A program made the translations under genes and the position numbers. Of a stretch of 64,000 bases of DNA, positions 10,198 to 22,560 are shown one piece after another. The stretch covers positions 3,199,773-3,263,772 of the forward strand of contig NC_054083.1 of NCBI RefSeq assembly GCF_017562075.2. Direction: 5' to 3'. The notes beneath the pieces were generated by a model. It was not told the DNA's origin, did no database searches, and saw nothing but the letters and a program-made list of their open reading frames with translations. Origin of the DNA: Anopheles merus. Taxonomy: Eukaryota > Arthropoda > Insecta > Diptera > Culicidae. How positions within the stretch are numbered: the first letter of the stretch is position 1; each line of letters starts with the position of its first letter.

Positions 10198-12508
10198 ATG
10201 GATAATTTACAGCGTGTGGACAACATCAAGTATTCCGAACAAATTAGAAAGACTGGAATGCTCTATAAGCAAAGGGATAAATTGAGGCTAATTGAGAAAG
10301 ACGCAGCAGATCATGGATCAACATCAGGTAAACCAGCTAGAGGTTTTTCTGTAAGGTTGTTGTACAAAATTCATTAAATCATAATTGTTTCTAGTTGATG
10401 GCGCTGGATATTCGAATATATCTCATGCGGATTGCAGCATAGCTGATCAGAGTGATAATATTGTATCCGATGAATCGACTGTATCCATCGAAGATTTTTT
10501 GGAAGATGAATCGGAAGAAGAGGTACGTATATGGTTGAATATCGATTTCATTACTTTCAATATTAAAATGAATTTAAAAAAACTTTGCATAACCTTATAG
10601 GTTAGTGGAGACAGTGATGCTGAAGAAGGAGATACCGAACGCTGTTCATCAAGTTTGCCGTTTGCTGATCGTATAAGAGGATGAGCATTGAAAGCAAATC
10701 TTTCACACTACAGCCTCAATCAGCTTCTGCAAATTATTAATACGTCAAAGATCGATAAACTACCCAAGGATGCCAGAACGCTGCTTAAAACTAATAGGGA
10801 GCGTGCAAGAGTAGATAATATAGCAAGAGGAAAATATTGGTATAATGGAATACAACAGTGTTTTTCCAACAGTTTTAAGTAAGTTAAAAGATAATATCTC
10901 CATATAACTATTATTAAAAATATTTTTATTCTTCATATTTTCCTTTAGAAATCAAAGCATTCATTTGGACTCGATATTGATAAACATATCAATCGATGGG
11001 CTCCCTCTGTATAAGAGTAGCCCTACTCAATTTTGGCCTATATTGATGAATATACATGAATTGCCAGACATCCCAGTGATGATCGTGGATATCTTTTGTG
11101 GTTCTTCAAAGCCTGGCAGTATAGAAGAATTTTTAAATCCTTTTGTTGAAGACATCAACAAAGTCCAAGAAGATGGAATAATGATAAATGGAAAAAAAAT
11201 AAAAGTAAAACTACGAGCAATTATCGCTGATTCTCCGGCTCGTGCGTTTATTAAAGGTAAGTTACAACATCCTTTCCATGATAAATGCTAACTAACTTTT
11301 TGTTTTATTGCAGGAGTAGCTTATTTCAATGCCAAGCATGGTTGTTTAAAATGTACATGCCATGGAGAATTTAGTGAGCTATCGAAAACAGTGGTGTTTA
11401 ATGATTTACATGCACCAAAAAGAATTGATAGGCTGTTTCGCAGAAGGAAGTACGGAAAACATCATAAATATGATTCGCCTCTATTACGCATAAAGAATTT
11501 AAACATCATAGACGCTATAATAATAGCAGATACTCTACACCTCATTGAATTCGGCGTTTTGAGGAAACTTTTAAATGGTTGGAAAGATCAAACCCTAGGA
11601 CTAAAAACAAATTGGCCAAATGTAGGTCATGTAATATCAGACATGCTTAGGAAAATGAAACTTCCTTCAGAAATTCGAAGGAAAATGAGAGGTATAGATT
11701 GTCTAGCACATTGGAAAGCCTCAGAATTTTACACGTTCCTTCGGTACACAAGCATTCCAATATTGAGGAAATTTCTTCCATCTCATGCTTTCAAACACTT
11801 CTTGTTATTGTTTTCCGCAATTACCATATTGAGCAGCAAATATCACTATTCGAAATGGAAATCAGCTAAAACAATGGTTTCCATAACGTTTGTTTTAGAT
11901 TTTCAAACAATTTATGGAAAACAATTTGTAACGAGCAATATACATAATTTAATTCATGTTTATGACGATGTACATAATTTTGGCCCTTTAAACACTATAT
12001 CGACCTATCTTTTCGAAAATTCACTCCAACTTTTAAAGAAAATGCTTAGAGGCCGTAGCAACGATTTAGAACAAGTTATCAATCGAATATCAGAATTGAT
12101 ACAATTTGAGTCATTAGATAAACACGAGAAAACGAATTATCCAAGGCTAGGAAAAAAGAAAAATCAAACTATGTTGCATTTGCGAAAAGACTTCTCAAAT
12201 TCCTATGCAAGGAATTCAAAGACCAGTGGTTTTTAAGTAAGGACCATAGTGTTTATAAATTTTTGGGCGCCATTGAACAGAATTCCGAAATAACCGTTTT
12301 TGCACAAAACATGGCTGTTGTAGAAGAAGCATTTGATTCTCCATGCTCCTCCTTAGATTTACTTATATATGAAGGGAGCATAAAAGATTTAGCAATAGGA
12401 ACAGTTACGCTTAAAGCAAGTGATGTTATGTGCAAATTAGTAGCAGCAGGAACAGATAATCCAAACACTTTTATCTTCAGCCCACTTCTCCATACTCTTA
12501 TCGGATAA
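10198..12508 (+). pseudogene. CMC-like transposase gene, five exons, broken
   Basis: Exons read from splice sites: 10198-10327, 10395-10522, 10601-10878, 10949-11256 and 11314 onward. All introns are GT-AG and 57-78 bp except where noted by phase, and every joint keeps frame. Recognisable segments are an acidic stretch in exon 2, LPKDARTLLKTNR in exon 3, INISIDGLPLYKSSPTQFWPI in exon 4, IADSPARAF near the exon 4 end, and KHGCLKCTCHGEF (a Cys cluster) then HLIEFGVLRKLLNGW in exon 5. This order matches the transposase-domain proteins related to CACTA transposases (DUF4218 group). Lesions are an in-frame TGA at 10682-10684 and a frameshift near 12190, after which the C-terminus continues in another frame to 12508. 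Needed for excision of the parent element; this copy cannot make it whole. Confidence 0.75.
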
Positions 12509-12798
12509 TAGATCCTATTTTGAATTAATTTAAACTTACTACTTGTTTAATAAGATGTCGCTCTTTACGGATAATAAAAAAAAAACATTTTCGTAACAAT
12601 CTATGTGTTTGAAATTCATCTTATTTATTTAAGTTCAAGTAAATTGGAAGATCAAAATTAACGTTGAAAATAAATTCATATTTCATAATTAATAAACATT
12701 AGGTTTAAATTCTATGAGACGTACGTTGTACATCCTGTGCTTTTAGCATACTCTATTTCTTCATTATTCTTCCTATCTAATTCACGCATTACGTAGTT
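12509..12798. other. spacer between convergent transposon genes
   Basis: AT-rich 3' flank between the transposase and DUF4806-like genes. Nothing else seen. Confidence 0.5.
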
Positions 12799-13069
12799 TT
12801 ACAAACGCTTTTGTACTGTATGGCAGCTCGATTTGCGGATTCCTTTTGCTGCCATCCGTTCTTTAGCATGCCTTAGCTTATTTTTAAAAAAATCAGCTAC
12901 CATCGCATCATCGGCTTCTACTGTTCTAGTACAAGCAATGTGCTTGAATAGGTTAATAACATTTCTATAGGTTCGCATGGCTACTTTTGAAATGTTTACT
13001 GTGGAAAGCCCTGTCCAACTGCAACTACACAAAAAACTTTTCTCGAAAATAAAGTCCAAAGCTTGCAAC

Positions 13070-13077
13070 ATTCTATT
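13070..13077. repeat. 8-bp target-site duplication, left
   Basis: ATTCTATT directly before CAGTGGCG. Identical to 17605-17612. Confidence 0.9.
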
Positions 13078-13319
13078 CAGTGGCGCGTTAAGCGGTGGGC
13101 TGACTGAGCGGCCGCCAGGGACCCCGGCGATCTACGGGGCCCCGTCATTGTGGATGTTCGACTTCGTATCGAATCTACCCCCCCCCCCCCCTCCTGGATG
13201 GGACTTTTATCATCTACTTCAAAAAGACTTATTTTTAATTAATTCATTAATTAAAGTGCTTCACTCACTACATTTTGTCGAGGGCCCCGAACTGCAGAAA
13301 ACCGGGGCCCCATAGTAGT

Positions 13320-15640
13320 CAAAGCAGCACATTAAATGTTCTAAGAACTCTGCCGATACTTGCACCAAAGTCGCAAGCAAAGAACGCTGCGACACGCGGG
13401 CACAGCTCAAATCAATACCTCATCATCGTTGGCGCAAAGTATTGGGCTGAGCGAGAAACCTTCAATTTTAGCTGGTGTGGGTGGCCTGTGCACGAGACTC
13501 CCAAACCCAAAACCACGCTGAGCAACTTGCTGCTAAAATGGAATGCACAGGACGCTGCGCTTAACTACCACCGAAAACGCGTTACACAACACAAGCATAC
13601 AACACACCCAAACAAAAATTTTAAGGCCCCGAAACATAATATCAATACACCGACTCGTAGCCGGTAAAATTAGCAGGAAAAATTGACTAACATCAAGCAA
13701 GCAACGGAGCTCCAGTGGGTAGAGGTTTCATTCGAGAAACGATTCCATCGATATCGATGTGTGCGCTTTTCAATTTGGCTTGGATGAAACGTGCCTGTGC
13801 TTGTCTGGGGGCCCCTTCGCCCCTTTGCAGATGTGTGCCGAAAACAGACAGCTGTTTTCACGCGAAAAATGGTATTCACATCTCAAGCCTGAGATCGTGG
13901 AGCGTGCCTGCTTTTAACCCAAAACCTTAAATTTTCACGCGGGGCCCTACTCAACTTTTGTGGTCAACTGACAAATAGGGGAAATCGGGAAGGGGTGGTA
14001 TTCATATGTCCAAAAAGGATCTGGGCCATGTTAATGTTAAAATGATGTTTTATCACTATTTAGATACAACTTTTTACGTGAAGACAAGATAAAAAACCGT
14101 TACAGCTATATTGAAGCCAAAACTCAAAGGTGGTTTACGGGGCCCCAACGATTATGTGGACTCTTCGATGAAGGAGCCCCGTCGGTAAGGGCCCCCGTCG
14201 GTAAGGGCCCCCGTCAATAAGGGGCCCCGTGCATATGGTGTCTTGGTGTGGATGGTCGGTGCACGAGCTCACCAAAAAAAAAACGCGGAGACACTTCCTG
14301 CTAAAATCCAATGCACGGAACACAGAACAGAACGCTGCGTTTAACCACAAAGAAAACCTGTTTCAACAGCCACAAGCACACATCATACACAGACAAAAAT
14401 TTAAAGGCCTCTAAACAAAATTTCAATACACCGGCTCGTAGCCGGAGAAATTAGCAGGAAAAATGACACCAAGCTCGCGTCGCTTTAAAAAGCCTAAGAA
14501 GGTCGTTTGGTCAACGGTGCTTCAGTGGGTTGAGGTTTCATTCGAGAAATGGTTAAATCGATGTCATTGTGTGCGCTCTTGACTGGGATGAACCGTCTTG
14601 TTCTTGTATACGGGGCCCCTGCTACCGCTTTGCGATTGTGTGCCGAAAGCAGACAGCTGTTTCACACGAAAAATGGTATTCACATTCCTGGCCTGGGATA
14701 GTGGATTGTGTGTGTCTTTTAATGCAAAAACTAAAATTTTCATTCTTGATCCTAATCGAACACATCAAATTTGTGGACCGAAGGGAAAGGGAAATGGGAA
14801 AGGTTTCAGTTAGAAGGAAGCGGGGGTATAAAAATACTCAAGGAACCTATGGACCATGTTCATTTATATATGGTTTTTATCGACTATTTCAATTTTTGTG
14901 AATACAACAAGACCAAAAACCGTTACAGCTGCATCTACATACAGCCATATACAGCCATAATACGAAGAACAATCTCCATTGCCTTGGCCATTTGGGGGCC
15001 CCGTTGATGATCCCGTCGATTGAGGGGCCCCTTCCATTTGGTGTTGTCAACCCAATATACCCCCATTTTCCCTCCGGGGGTTATGTTTACAATCAGATTT
15101 ACTATTACTACCAGACCTATCAGAAGCATATTTATTTTATTTATCAGAAGCATTTTACTATCAGAAGCAGAAAACATTTGTCTTTTTAACATGTGCAATA
15201 TTTTTACCTTAGTTGGATGCGCAGAACGCTGCGATACATGCCCACAGCTCAAAACAATATCATTTCATCATCGTTGGCCCGTTGGATCAAGCGTTAGATC
15301 AAATGCATTGAACGCTACGCACGATTTGGGTAAAGCGAAAATCCGTTACAAGAGATACCTCACGCAAACTACAAGGACATACAACATTAAAAGGATCCGA
15401 AACCGATCTCAACACAACGGTTCATAGCCGTAGAAATTAGCAACAAAAATTGGCTGACACCAAGCACGCTCTTTTTATCTGTTGAGGTTTCATTCAAGAA
15501 ACGATACCGATGTCGATGTGTGCGCTCTTTAATTTGGCCTGTGTCTATGTTATCACGCAAAAACTAAGAACTCGTGCCCCGGCTATCTTTTGGGGACTGG
15601 ACGAAGTGATGGTGAAAAAGCAAGCTGTTGAAGGGTTTGG
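13320..15640. repeat. three diverged tandem units of 0.8-0.95 kb
   Basis: The landmark GAGGTTTCATTC(G/A)AGAAA occurs at 13722, 14532 and 15484. The landmark ACACCGRCTCGTAGCCGG or a variant precedes each, and GGAC/CAGAACGCTGCG-type sequence begins each. GGGGCCCC blocks, partly in short arrays (14166-14232), mark unit joints. Units 1 and 2 also share GTGTGCCGAAARCAGACAG. Divergence is substantial, so the triplication is old. Confidence 0.75.
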
Positions 15641-15799
15641 GTCAAATTTGGAAGGGTCGACGGAAAGGAAATATCGATATGAATGATCGCGTAAAATTTG
15701 AACTAATTAAGCTGTCGACAACGGTCGGCAAAGTCCGGCCCGCCACAATATGCAGTCAGGCCCGAGAAAATATTTGCCCGATTTTGAAAGATAGGAAGA

Positions 15800-16880
15800 T
15801 CCTATTCATTAAAAAGTAACTGAACATATTTTAATATGACAATTCATATAGTTAAACTCTTCCAAATTTGATCACCATAACATGGATTGTCGGACCAATC
15901 AATATGGTCAAATTTGAGGAGAAATTAGAAAATAGAAACGAATAATTCCATAAAAACCTGACTGTTGATTTTACGAGAACAATGGTTACACACTATTGAT
16001 TTTTAAGGATGCAACGATTTTCTAGGAGTATTTTTTAAAGAAATGCGCTATCAATTTGTCTGACCTGGCCTTACTTGTCCGTGGCCTCATAATAGCACTG
16101 AACGATTGTACGTTTGTCTCGATAATTTTTCAGCTGTTCAGGTTTTTGTATCATCTTCAGATATATCCTGAAACAAATTTGCAACATGGAAGGAAGGGTA
16201 CATTGAGAAGCGATATTGCGATTTTGCTTAATTTTTTGGAACTTTTTATGACTTTTGCACACTATGCTGCTGACTCTTAATTGAAGAATCTTTGCAATTA
16301 ATTTTAGTAATTGTAAGTTAATAAAACGAATTTGAAACTTGCTTGGATGATATAATAATTTAAGAAAAACAACAATATAACCAATCGCATTGTTTAATAT
16401 CATAAACCAGTTATTTTGTGAATTAACTGTAATAATATAATAATGTATATGTAGAAGAAAAAAATGCATTCTCCTGGCCCTCTACGATCGATCATTTAGA
16501 AAGCAACTGATCTAAAGCAGTGGTCTCCAATCTGTGGTCCGCGGATCACTTGAGACAAACATACTGCAATACAGGGTATTTCCAGTTACTTTCGAATGAA
16601 AATATTGTTTTTCCCACGTGCAAAAAGTTATCGCTGTGACCGATTGAAAATGAAGTGGCCGTAATTCGAAGCAAGACGGTACTTCAGTATTCATTGTAAA
16701 GGTAAACACCAACCTAAAAGCAAACTATTGTTTTCATGTTATGCTCACGATGACGATTTTAAATCAAATCGTCCGTACTATGAAACACGAGCTGGAAACT
16801 GTAAAGTAGGAAAGAAAATATCGTTTAGAACCATTGTTCTCGTCAATAAAAGACAAACGTAACTAGCTTAGCGAAAACGA
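15800..16880. other. non-coding interior of hAT-type element
   Basis: AT-rich with no gene. At 16520 a sequence CAGTGGTCTCCAATCTGTGG resembles a hAT terminus, but no partner end was found. Confidence 0.4.
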
Positions 16881-16888
16881 TAACTTTC

Positions 16889-17122
16889 CGACCTTTAACT
16901 TCTTTTGAGTATAAATAAAACCAACTCCGATCATGGCAGGTCAGATTTGTTCGGATTGTCAGGATAGGACTAAGCCCATCCATCATCTATCGAGTTCTCA
17001 TATAAGGAGTTTACTTATGTCCTCCTACCCAAGGCAAGCCCTCTAAACTCCAACGTCCTAAAGGTTTTTATGATCGCCTAGACGATCAAGTGTCGAAAGT
17101 CCGCTTCGAAACAGTATCCACA
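16889..17122 (-). repeat. LTR fragment, same family as 54865-55711
   Basis: Reverse complement shows GGTTTTATTTATACTCAA, GATCGTCTAGGCGATCAT and AGCGGACTTT in the order seen in the LTR at 54865-55711. Truncated both sides. Confidence 0.75.
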
Positions 17123-17508
17123 GTACCCAAAATTTGAACATACCACAAAGCCTTTCTGATATTACTGATTGTTTAGTCATTGATAACGATTAAAAATTAG
17201 CGAAAAAAAGTATAGAAATTGGGTTTTTTATTGATGCGCAGGATGGCAGTCCATTCTGCTCATGTTCATTTCTATTTCATAAAGTTTTATACAGATGTGA
17301 ACTGTATTTTGTCGAAACAAGTTTGTTGATTTGGTATGCACTCACGGTTACCACAAAATTTCTGCAAGAGCAGCAAAGTGGTGTAAAGATTTTTCTCAAC
17401 CAAAACGTTAATTTAAAATCTCAATATGCACCTAAAATTTTATCGGGGTGTCTGTAACTGCAGCAAACTTAGAAAATTTGCAGTTCATGATTCGTACACC
17501 ATTTCACA

Positions 17509-17533
17509 ACCCCCCCCCCCCCCCCCCCCCCCC
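17509..17533. repeat. long C homopolymer
   Basis: About 25 consecutive C close to the right end of the hAT-type element. A shorter C run (about 14) occurs near its left end at 13180. Length may be affected by sequencing error. Confidence 0.8.
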
Positions 17534-18031
17534 GTCGATGGATTTGGTAGAGGGGCCCGTCTACCATAACGCCTAGGGCCTCGGAGAGGCTTAACCCGCC
17601 ACTGATTCTATTATTTGACTAGGTTTCTGTTACAGCATTGCCCAACCAATCCTGAATTTTTATGCGGTAAGATTCCTCGAGAAGATCCCTGTTGAAATTT
17701 ACAAGCTGTTCTTCGGACGAAATTTTGACAAAATTTATCTGTAAAACTGTTCTACGGGTGGTTTCCGATGGCCGTATGTTATTGGTTAATAAGTTCACTT
17801 GAGTTGTTAAAAGCCTTACATCCTCTCTTAAACTGCTAATTTCACTTATCATTATGTTAAACATTTGTCGAATAGCTTCGATGTTTTTCGTGTTGTTCTA
17901 GATTGAATTCCATTTTGTCACGCTTTTACGCCTTTTCTGTGTCTGTGTTCTCTATTCGTTACAGGAAAGGCACCATCTGGCACAACACCGTACCACGATC
18001 AACACTCAGATCTGCACGGGAATTATAAAAA

Positions 18032-18036
18032 GTAAG
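18032..18036. repeat. 5-bp target-site duplication, left
   Basis: GTAAG, repeated at 22849-22853 on the other side of the BEL element. Confidence 0.9.
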
Positions 18037-18324
18037 TGTTGCGTTCTGGAACATGGTTTGTTGGTTCCTTTCCCCCTTGACGCCCCTACGCCCTACGTTG
18101 TGTTTTGTTGTGTCGTCTTCGATCGCCAAAGGAGACAAAGTAAAAGAACACGTCCGGCTCGTATCGAGTTTCATGCGATAGTGCCGCTTTATTCGCACAC
18201 ATACTTAATCACAAATTGTCGATCGGCAGTGCTGCCAGAACATACATTTGACTTTTAATTCCCAACTGACAAAACAACCGCAAACAATTCAAAATGACCG
18301 TTTCATAACCCTTACATTCCAACA
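18037..18324 (-). repeat. LTR (3' LTR of the minus-strand element), 288 bp
   Basis: Starts TGTTGCGTTCTGG and ends TTACATTCCAACA. Differs from the other LTR only within CCAGAACATACATTT. Confidence 0.95.
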
Positions 18325-18389
18325 TAGCGGCCACCTAAATTTACCAAATTCACCTCTTTCCATTACTTCACAAAATGCCTTTATGATAT

Positions 18390-19688
18390 CTAATTCACTC
18401 TCTCAAAAGGAAGAAGACTAATTCGATTCGCTGGCCTCTTATACAAGCCGTTCCTAGTTCTGATACTAACGACTCTCACTACGCCATCTGGGCCAGGAAA
18501 TACCTCAGCAATCCGTCCCATTGGCCAATGGTGAGGAGTCTTCCCATCCTCTTTCAACAAGACCATTTGTCCTACCTTTAGCTCTACTACTGCCTTGCCG
18601 CGTTGATGTTCGTTATGTAGTTCGCTAAAATATTCCCTACGCCAACGCGCCCAATGATTCTGTACCACTCTACGCAATTCCTCATACCGCTTCAATCTAT
18701 TGATTGGTACATCACCCACGTCAGGCTCCGGTAGAGCGTTCATCGGAGCCCCGATTAGAAAATGCCCCGGCGTCAACACATCAAGTTCTTCCGGATCCTC
18801 CGACAACGGTGTAAGCGGTCTGCTGTTGAGTTGAGCTTCCACTTGTGCCAGTACCGTCGACATCTCCCCAAACGCCAGTTGCCGATCACCAACAACCTTC
18901 AGTAGGACGCGTTTTGCCGCCTTTACCGCTACCTCCCAAAGGCCGCCAAAGTTCGGTGCATGGGGCGGGATGAAGTGCCACTTAACGCCAGCGCCAACAG
19001 CATACCTCGATATATCCTCCACCGCCGAATCGCTGTTCATCAACGTGTAGAAGTCATCGATCACCTTACTCGCTCCTTGGAAATTGAGACCGTTGTCGGA
19101 ATAGACCTCGCTGGGCAAACCCCGTCTTGCCACAAACCGACGAAACGCCGCTAGAAATGCATGAGTTGATAGAGACTCCACAAGCTCGATGTGAACAGCC
19201 TTTACTGAAAAACACACAAAGATTGAAATATATGCTTTTTCAGCTGCTGCTCGGCGATGCACCGGCTTCAAGTAAATGGGTTCACAGAAATCAACCCCTA
19301 CGATCGAAAATGGTCGGGCTGGCATAGCACGCGACACGGGTAGCTGTCCTGGTGGTTGTTGAACTAACGCGGGATTCATCCTGAAGCATACCAGACAGCC
19401 TCTGCAAACCCTATTGACCAAAGATCGTCCTTGAATTGGCCAAAATTCTCTCCTGAGTGCGCTCAATGTTGCAGTTGGCCCACCATGAAGTGCCAATCGA
19501 TGATAATATTCTGCCATTAGCCTAGTAAATCGTGACTTCTTGGGTAAAGCCAACGGAAATCTGCTACAAACTTGCATGGCTTTAGCGCGATGCAAGCGGC
19601 CACCAACTCGGAGTAAACCATCACCGTCCAAAAAAGCTCCTAATGTCTTCAGTGATGATTTGGGACGTACCGTTTGTCCAGCAGACAA
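18390..19688 (-). pseudogene. BEL/Pao integrase region of pol
   Basis: A 432-codon open stretch in the same frame as the RT piece upstream, from which a single TAA at 19719-19721 separates it. The zinc-binding part reads HHRLALHGG then CRGCLVCF. The catalytic core shows IVGVDFCEPIYL (first Asp), EVYSDNGLNFQGA (second Asp) and PNFGGLWEVAVKAAK (Glu). A C-terminal DUF5641-like region ends NRISLLPFERVN. It would insert the cDNA into chromosomes. All three catalytic acids are present, so only the upstream lesions kill it. Confidence 0.9.
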
Positions 19689-19718
19689 CTCCTTGATCTC
19701 AGCCGCAAAGTAAATCCC

Positions 19719-21281
19719 TTATTCTCTTTTCACCAGTCGAATTTTCGCCTCTGCTAGCTCGCTCACCAACAAAACACCTTTGTGTTTAGGATCCAGCTTT
19801 CTTTGGCAACAACGAATAAATCTCATACAATACGCAGTGATCCACAGTAATTTGTCATAGTTGGAAAATCTATCACACCAATCATCGCTCTCGTTACTTA
19901 CTGCGGCCACCATTGAGCTCTTCCTTCGTTCCAATAACTCCTCTTCGGGAATTGCCAACACACCGCTGGCATTCTTCTTCCATTCTTCCTCTGATAGTTG
20001 TAACCACCCGGGACCATGGAACCACAGCTTCGATGCTAACAGCTCGTTCGGCATAGCTCCACGCGATACAATATCGGCAGGATTGTCAACGCCCTTCACG
20101 TGCATCCATTTGTAGCCATGCGTCAATTCCTGAATCTCGGATACCCTATTCGCTACGTACGTAGCCCAAGAATGGGATGGTGCTCGAATCCAATGCAACA
20201 CGATTGTCGCATCAGTCCACATAAAGGTTTCCACGCCTGGAATTCTCAACGCTTGGCGTACCACTTTCTGCAACCTTGCTGCCAGTAATGCTCCACAAAG
20301 TTCTAACTGGGCCAAACTAACTCTTTTCAGCGGCGCAGGACGAGACTTTGCAGCAAGCAACTCAACTACCACTTCCCCGCTGCTACCAATCGTTCTAACA
20401 TACACGCATGCCCCATAAGCTGCTTCAGATGCATCCGAAAAGCAATGTAGTTGAACAGTAACAGGATTATGCACAACAGCATGGCGCGAAAACTTAACCT
20501 CCTTCAGCAACCCGAGTTGTGATTGAAAAACGTACCATCGTTCTTGCATGACAGCCGGTATTTCTTCATCCCAGTCATCAGTTGCCAACCACAACGATTG
20601 CATATTTATCTTGGCCCAAGATGTCACAGGAGCCACCAGCCCCAAAGGGTCGTATATACGTGCTACCAAAGAGTAAACCTTTCTACGGGACCAGCTCTCG
20701 TTGTTCATCTGAATGTTCGAGTCTATGTACAGTTGGTCCGATTCTGGTAGCCACGCAACACCTTGAGTTTTTATTGGCTCCTCTGGAACTTCAAACATTT
20801 TAACGTTGGTTGTTGCTCTGTCTTCCGCTGAAACGCTAGATAAAACATCTGGTTTGTTAGAATTCCATTTAGTTAGATGAAATCCGCCCTTTCTCAACAA
20901 TAGCGTCAGCTCAGCTTGCAACCTAACTGCTTCTTCTTCGCTAGAGGCACCACCAATGTAGTCATCGACATAGAAGTCCTCTAACAACGCCTGTCTCGCC
21001 AAGGAAAAGTTTTCCCCTTCATCAATTGCCAATTGCTGCAGTACTCGAATGGCCAGAAAGGAAGACGGGACAAGTCCAAATGTGACACGCTGCAACTCGT
21101 AGACCTCGATGGACTCAACAGATGAGCCTCGCCATAATACACGTTGAAAACGAGTGTCGTCGGGATGCACCTTGACTTGCAGATACATCTGTTTTATGTC
21201 TGCCACTAATGCCACGCTCCTCATCCGAAATTTCAGCAACAACGCTAACAAGTTCTCCTGAATCACAGGACAGGGCAACAT
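19719..21281 (-). pseudogene. BEL/Pao reverse transcriptase and RNase H
   Basis: 520 codons. VALVADIKQMYLQV holds the first catalytic Asp of RT and FYVDDYIGG is the YVDD box. RNase H shows HCFSDASEAAYGACVY and MWTDATIVLHWI. The 5' edge is damaged: the segment normally linking KVRPVFDA to the QENLL helix is deleted with a frame change at about 21270, and a TAA ends the frame at 19719. Confidence 0.9.
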
Positions 21282-22117
21282 CCATCAAACACAGGTCGTA
21301 CCTTTGTACTGGTACTGGACGCCTTGATTACCGGATGATGCGGTAAGAAATAATGACCATGAGCTTCCTCAGAATCAGGGTTCGCAGCCACCTTGACTAA
21401 AATCCCTTTGTCGATGTAGTCGTTGATAACCGCCGTATACTTTTGTTTCAACCATGGGTCCCGATTGAAACGTCGTTCTTACTGCAAGAACCGTTTTCTC
21501 GCTATCGCACCGGATGGTCCCAATTGGTTCTGTGAGTCACACTTAAATGGCAGCTTCACTATATATCTCCCTTCACTATCCCGCTGATTAGTTTGCACAA
21601 AATGTGCTTCGCAATCCCTTTCTTCCTGACTATGCTGAAGCGGCTCACGTATTTCTTCAATAATCCAAAAACGCTCAATTAAATCGTCCAACCTAGTACA
21701 CGTGCCACAAGTAACATAATTGCTACCTTCAGAAGCCAGCGTAACTTTCCCAGTTGCAACCCATCCAAAAACAGTGCTAATAAATGTTGGGAGCGCTGGT
21801 AGCTCGAGCCTAATTTTACCATGGTTGTCCGGTTTCAAAAAAGTCGCGTAAAATTCGGAGCCCAACAATAAATCCACTTCAGCATCACTATCGAAATTAG
21901 GATCCGCGAGCACAAAATTCATCGGGAGATTCTGCCTGCTAATTTGATTTCCAGTTACCGGCCTGTAGCTAGAAATTCTCGGCAACACTAGAAACTGCAT
22001 ACGTTCTTGATAGTTACAACTTTTGGAACGTATGACAGTCGTTACCGACGTCGTTATGTCCACTTTCGAATGTCCAACTCCCGATAATGCCGTTACCAAA
22101 ACCTGAAACTCCTCCAA
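21263..22117 (-). pseudogene. BEL/Pao protease and RT N-terminus
   Basis: 22117-21479 holds the DUF1758-type protease region (DAEVDLLLGSEFYATFL, FGWVATGKV) but begins after the usual DSGS active site, which lies in the deleted part. 21451-21263 holds HHPVIKASSTSTKVRPVFD, the start of the RT. The two share a frame and a TAA at 21479-21481 separates them. Confidence 0.85.
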
Positions 22118-22335
22118 CGCTCGTTCAATAGATCGAAACGAGGCGTCAATTCTGCTAAATCACTCTCTTTGTACTGCGCCAAAAACGTGTCGATTCTTGT
22201 CAACGATTGCACGACTCGGTCGCGCTCGCGCTTTAGGATAATCATATCCAGATCTTCTGCTTGTGTGTATTGCATTGTATTGTTCGAACCCGACGCGTCA
22301 GAGAAACCGGCAAAATCTTCACTAACCGACATTTC
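22093..22335 (-). pseudogene. BEL/Pao gag N-terminal stub
   Basis: Starts MSVSEDFAGFSDASGS and continues with a coiled coil (LDMIILKRERDRVVQSL). It then joins the protease region out of frame near 22110. The gag core and zinc knuckles, normally over 1 kb, are absent. Confidence 0.75.
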
Positions 22336-22560
22336 TAATACGCGACACAAAATGCATACACACGCAAATAACACCCCAGCACAATGATTTCTCACGCTTT
22401 CGCGATTTTTTCTTATTCAGAAATCCACCAACGCTCGATACGGAACTTTCAGATTTCACACGCGTTACGCGAATTTTGCCAAAAGAAATCACACAAAGTT
22501 CTTCACTTTAACCAGTCAAACCAAACCGCAAGTATTAGACCATCCTGGTCACGGCACCAA

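Larger units (their letters stand above)
13078..17604. mobile_element. hAT-type element, 4,527 bp, non-autonomous
   Basis: The left end CAGTGGCGCGTTAAGC and right end GCTTAACCCGCCACTG are inverted with one mismatch. An 8-bp duplication, ATTCTATT, flanks both sides, the diagnostic hAT size. No transposase-like ORF is found inside. The interior is three diverged tandem units studded with GGGGCCCC, a region of unknown origin (15800-16880), an LTR fragment (16889-17122) and a long C run. It sits inside the DUF4806-like gene. Confidence 0.88.
12799..17890 (-). pseudogene. DUF4806-like transposon gene, split by a 4.5 kb insertion
   Basis: Two minus-strand coding pieces lie on either side of the element at 13078-17604. 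The N-terminal side (17890-17613) reads MISEISSLREDVRLLTTQV, a coiled coil, then FVKISSEEQLVNFNRDL and QDWLGNAV. The C-terminal side (13077-12799) reads LQALDFIFEKSF, then CSWTG, then FFKNKLRHAKERM. Their order and the CSWTG motif fit DUF4806 proteins, which often accompany insect DNA transposons. Across the removed insert the frame continues, with one TAG just upstream of the site. An acceptor AG at about 17890 suggests further 5' exons; a possible donor (GTATGT) lies on the minus strand near 22897. Function unknown; an accessory or DNA-binding role is inferred. Confidence 0.6.

Noticed and set aside
12977..13667. Plus-strand ORFs of 110-130 codons
   Set aside because: They cross the hAT boundary and overlap the minus-strand DUF4806-like frame. 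Composition is of repeat sequence.
16518..16560. A further complete hAT element starting CAGTGGTCTCC
   Set aside because: No matching inverted end or 8-bp duplication was found.
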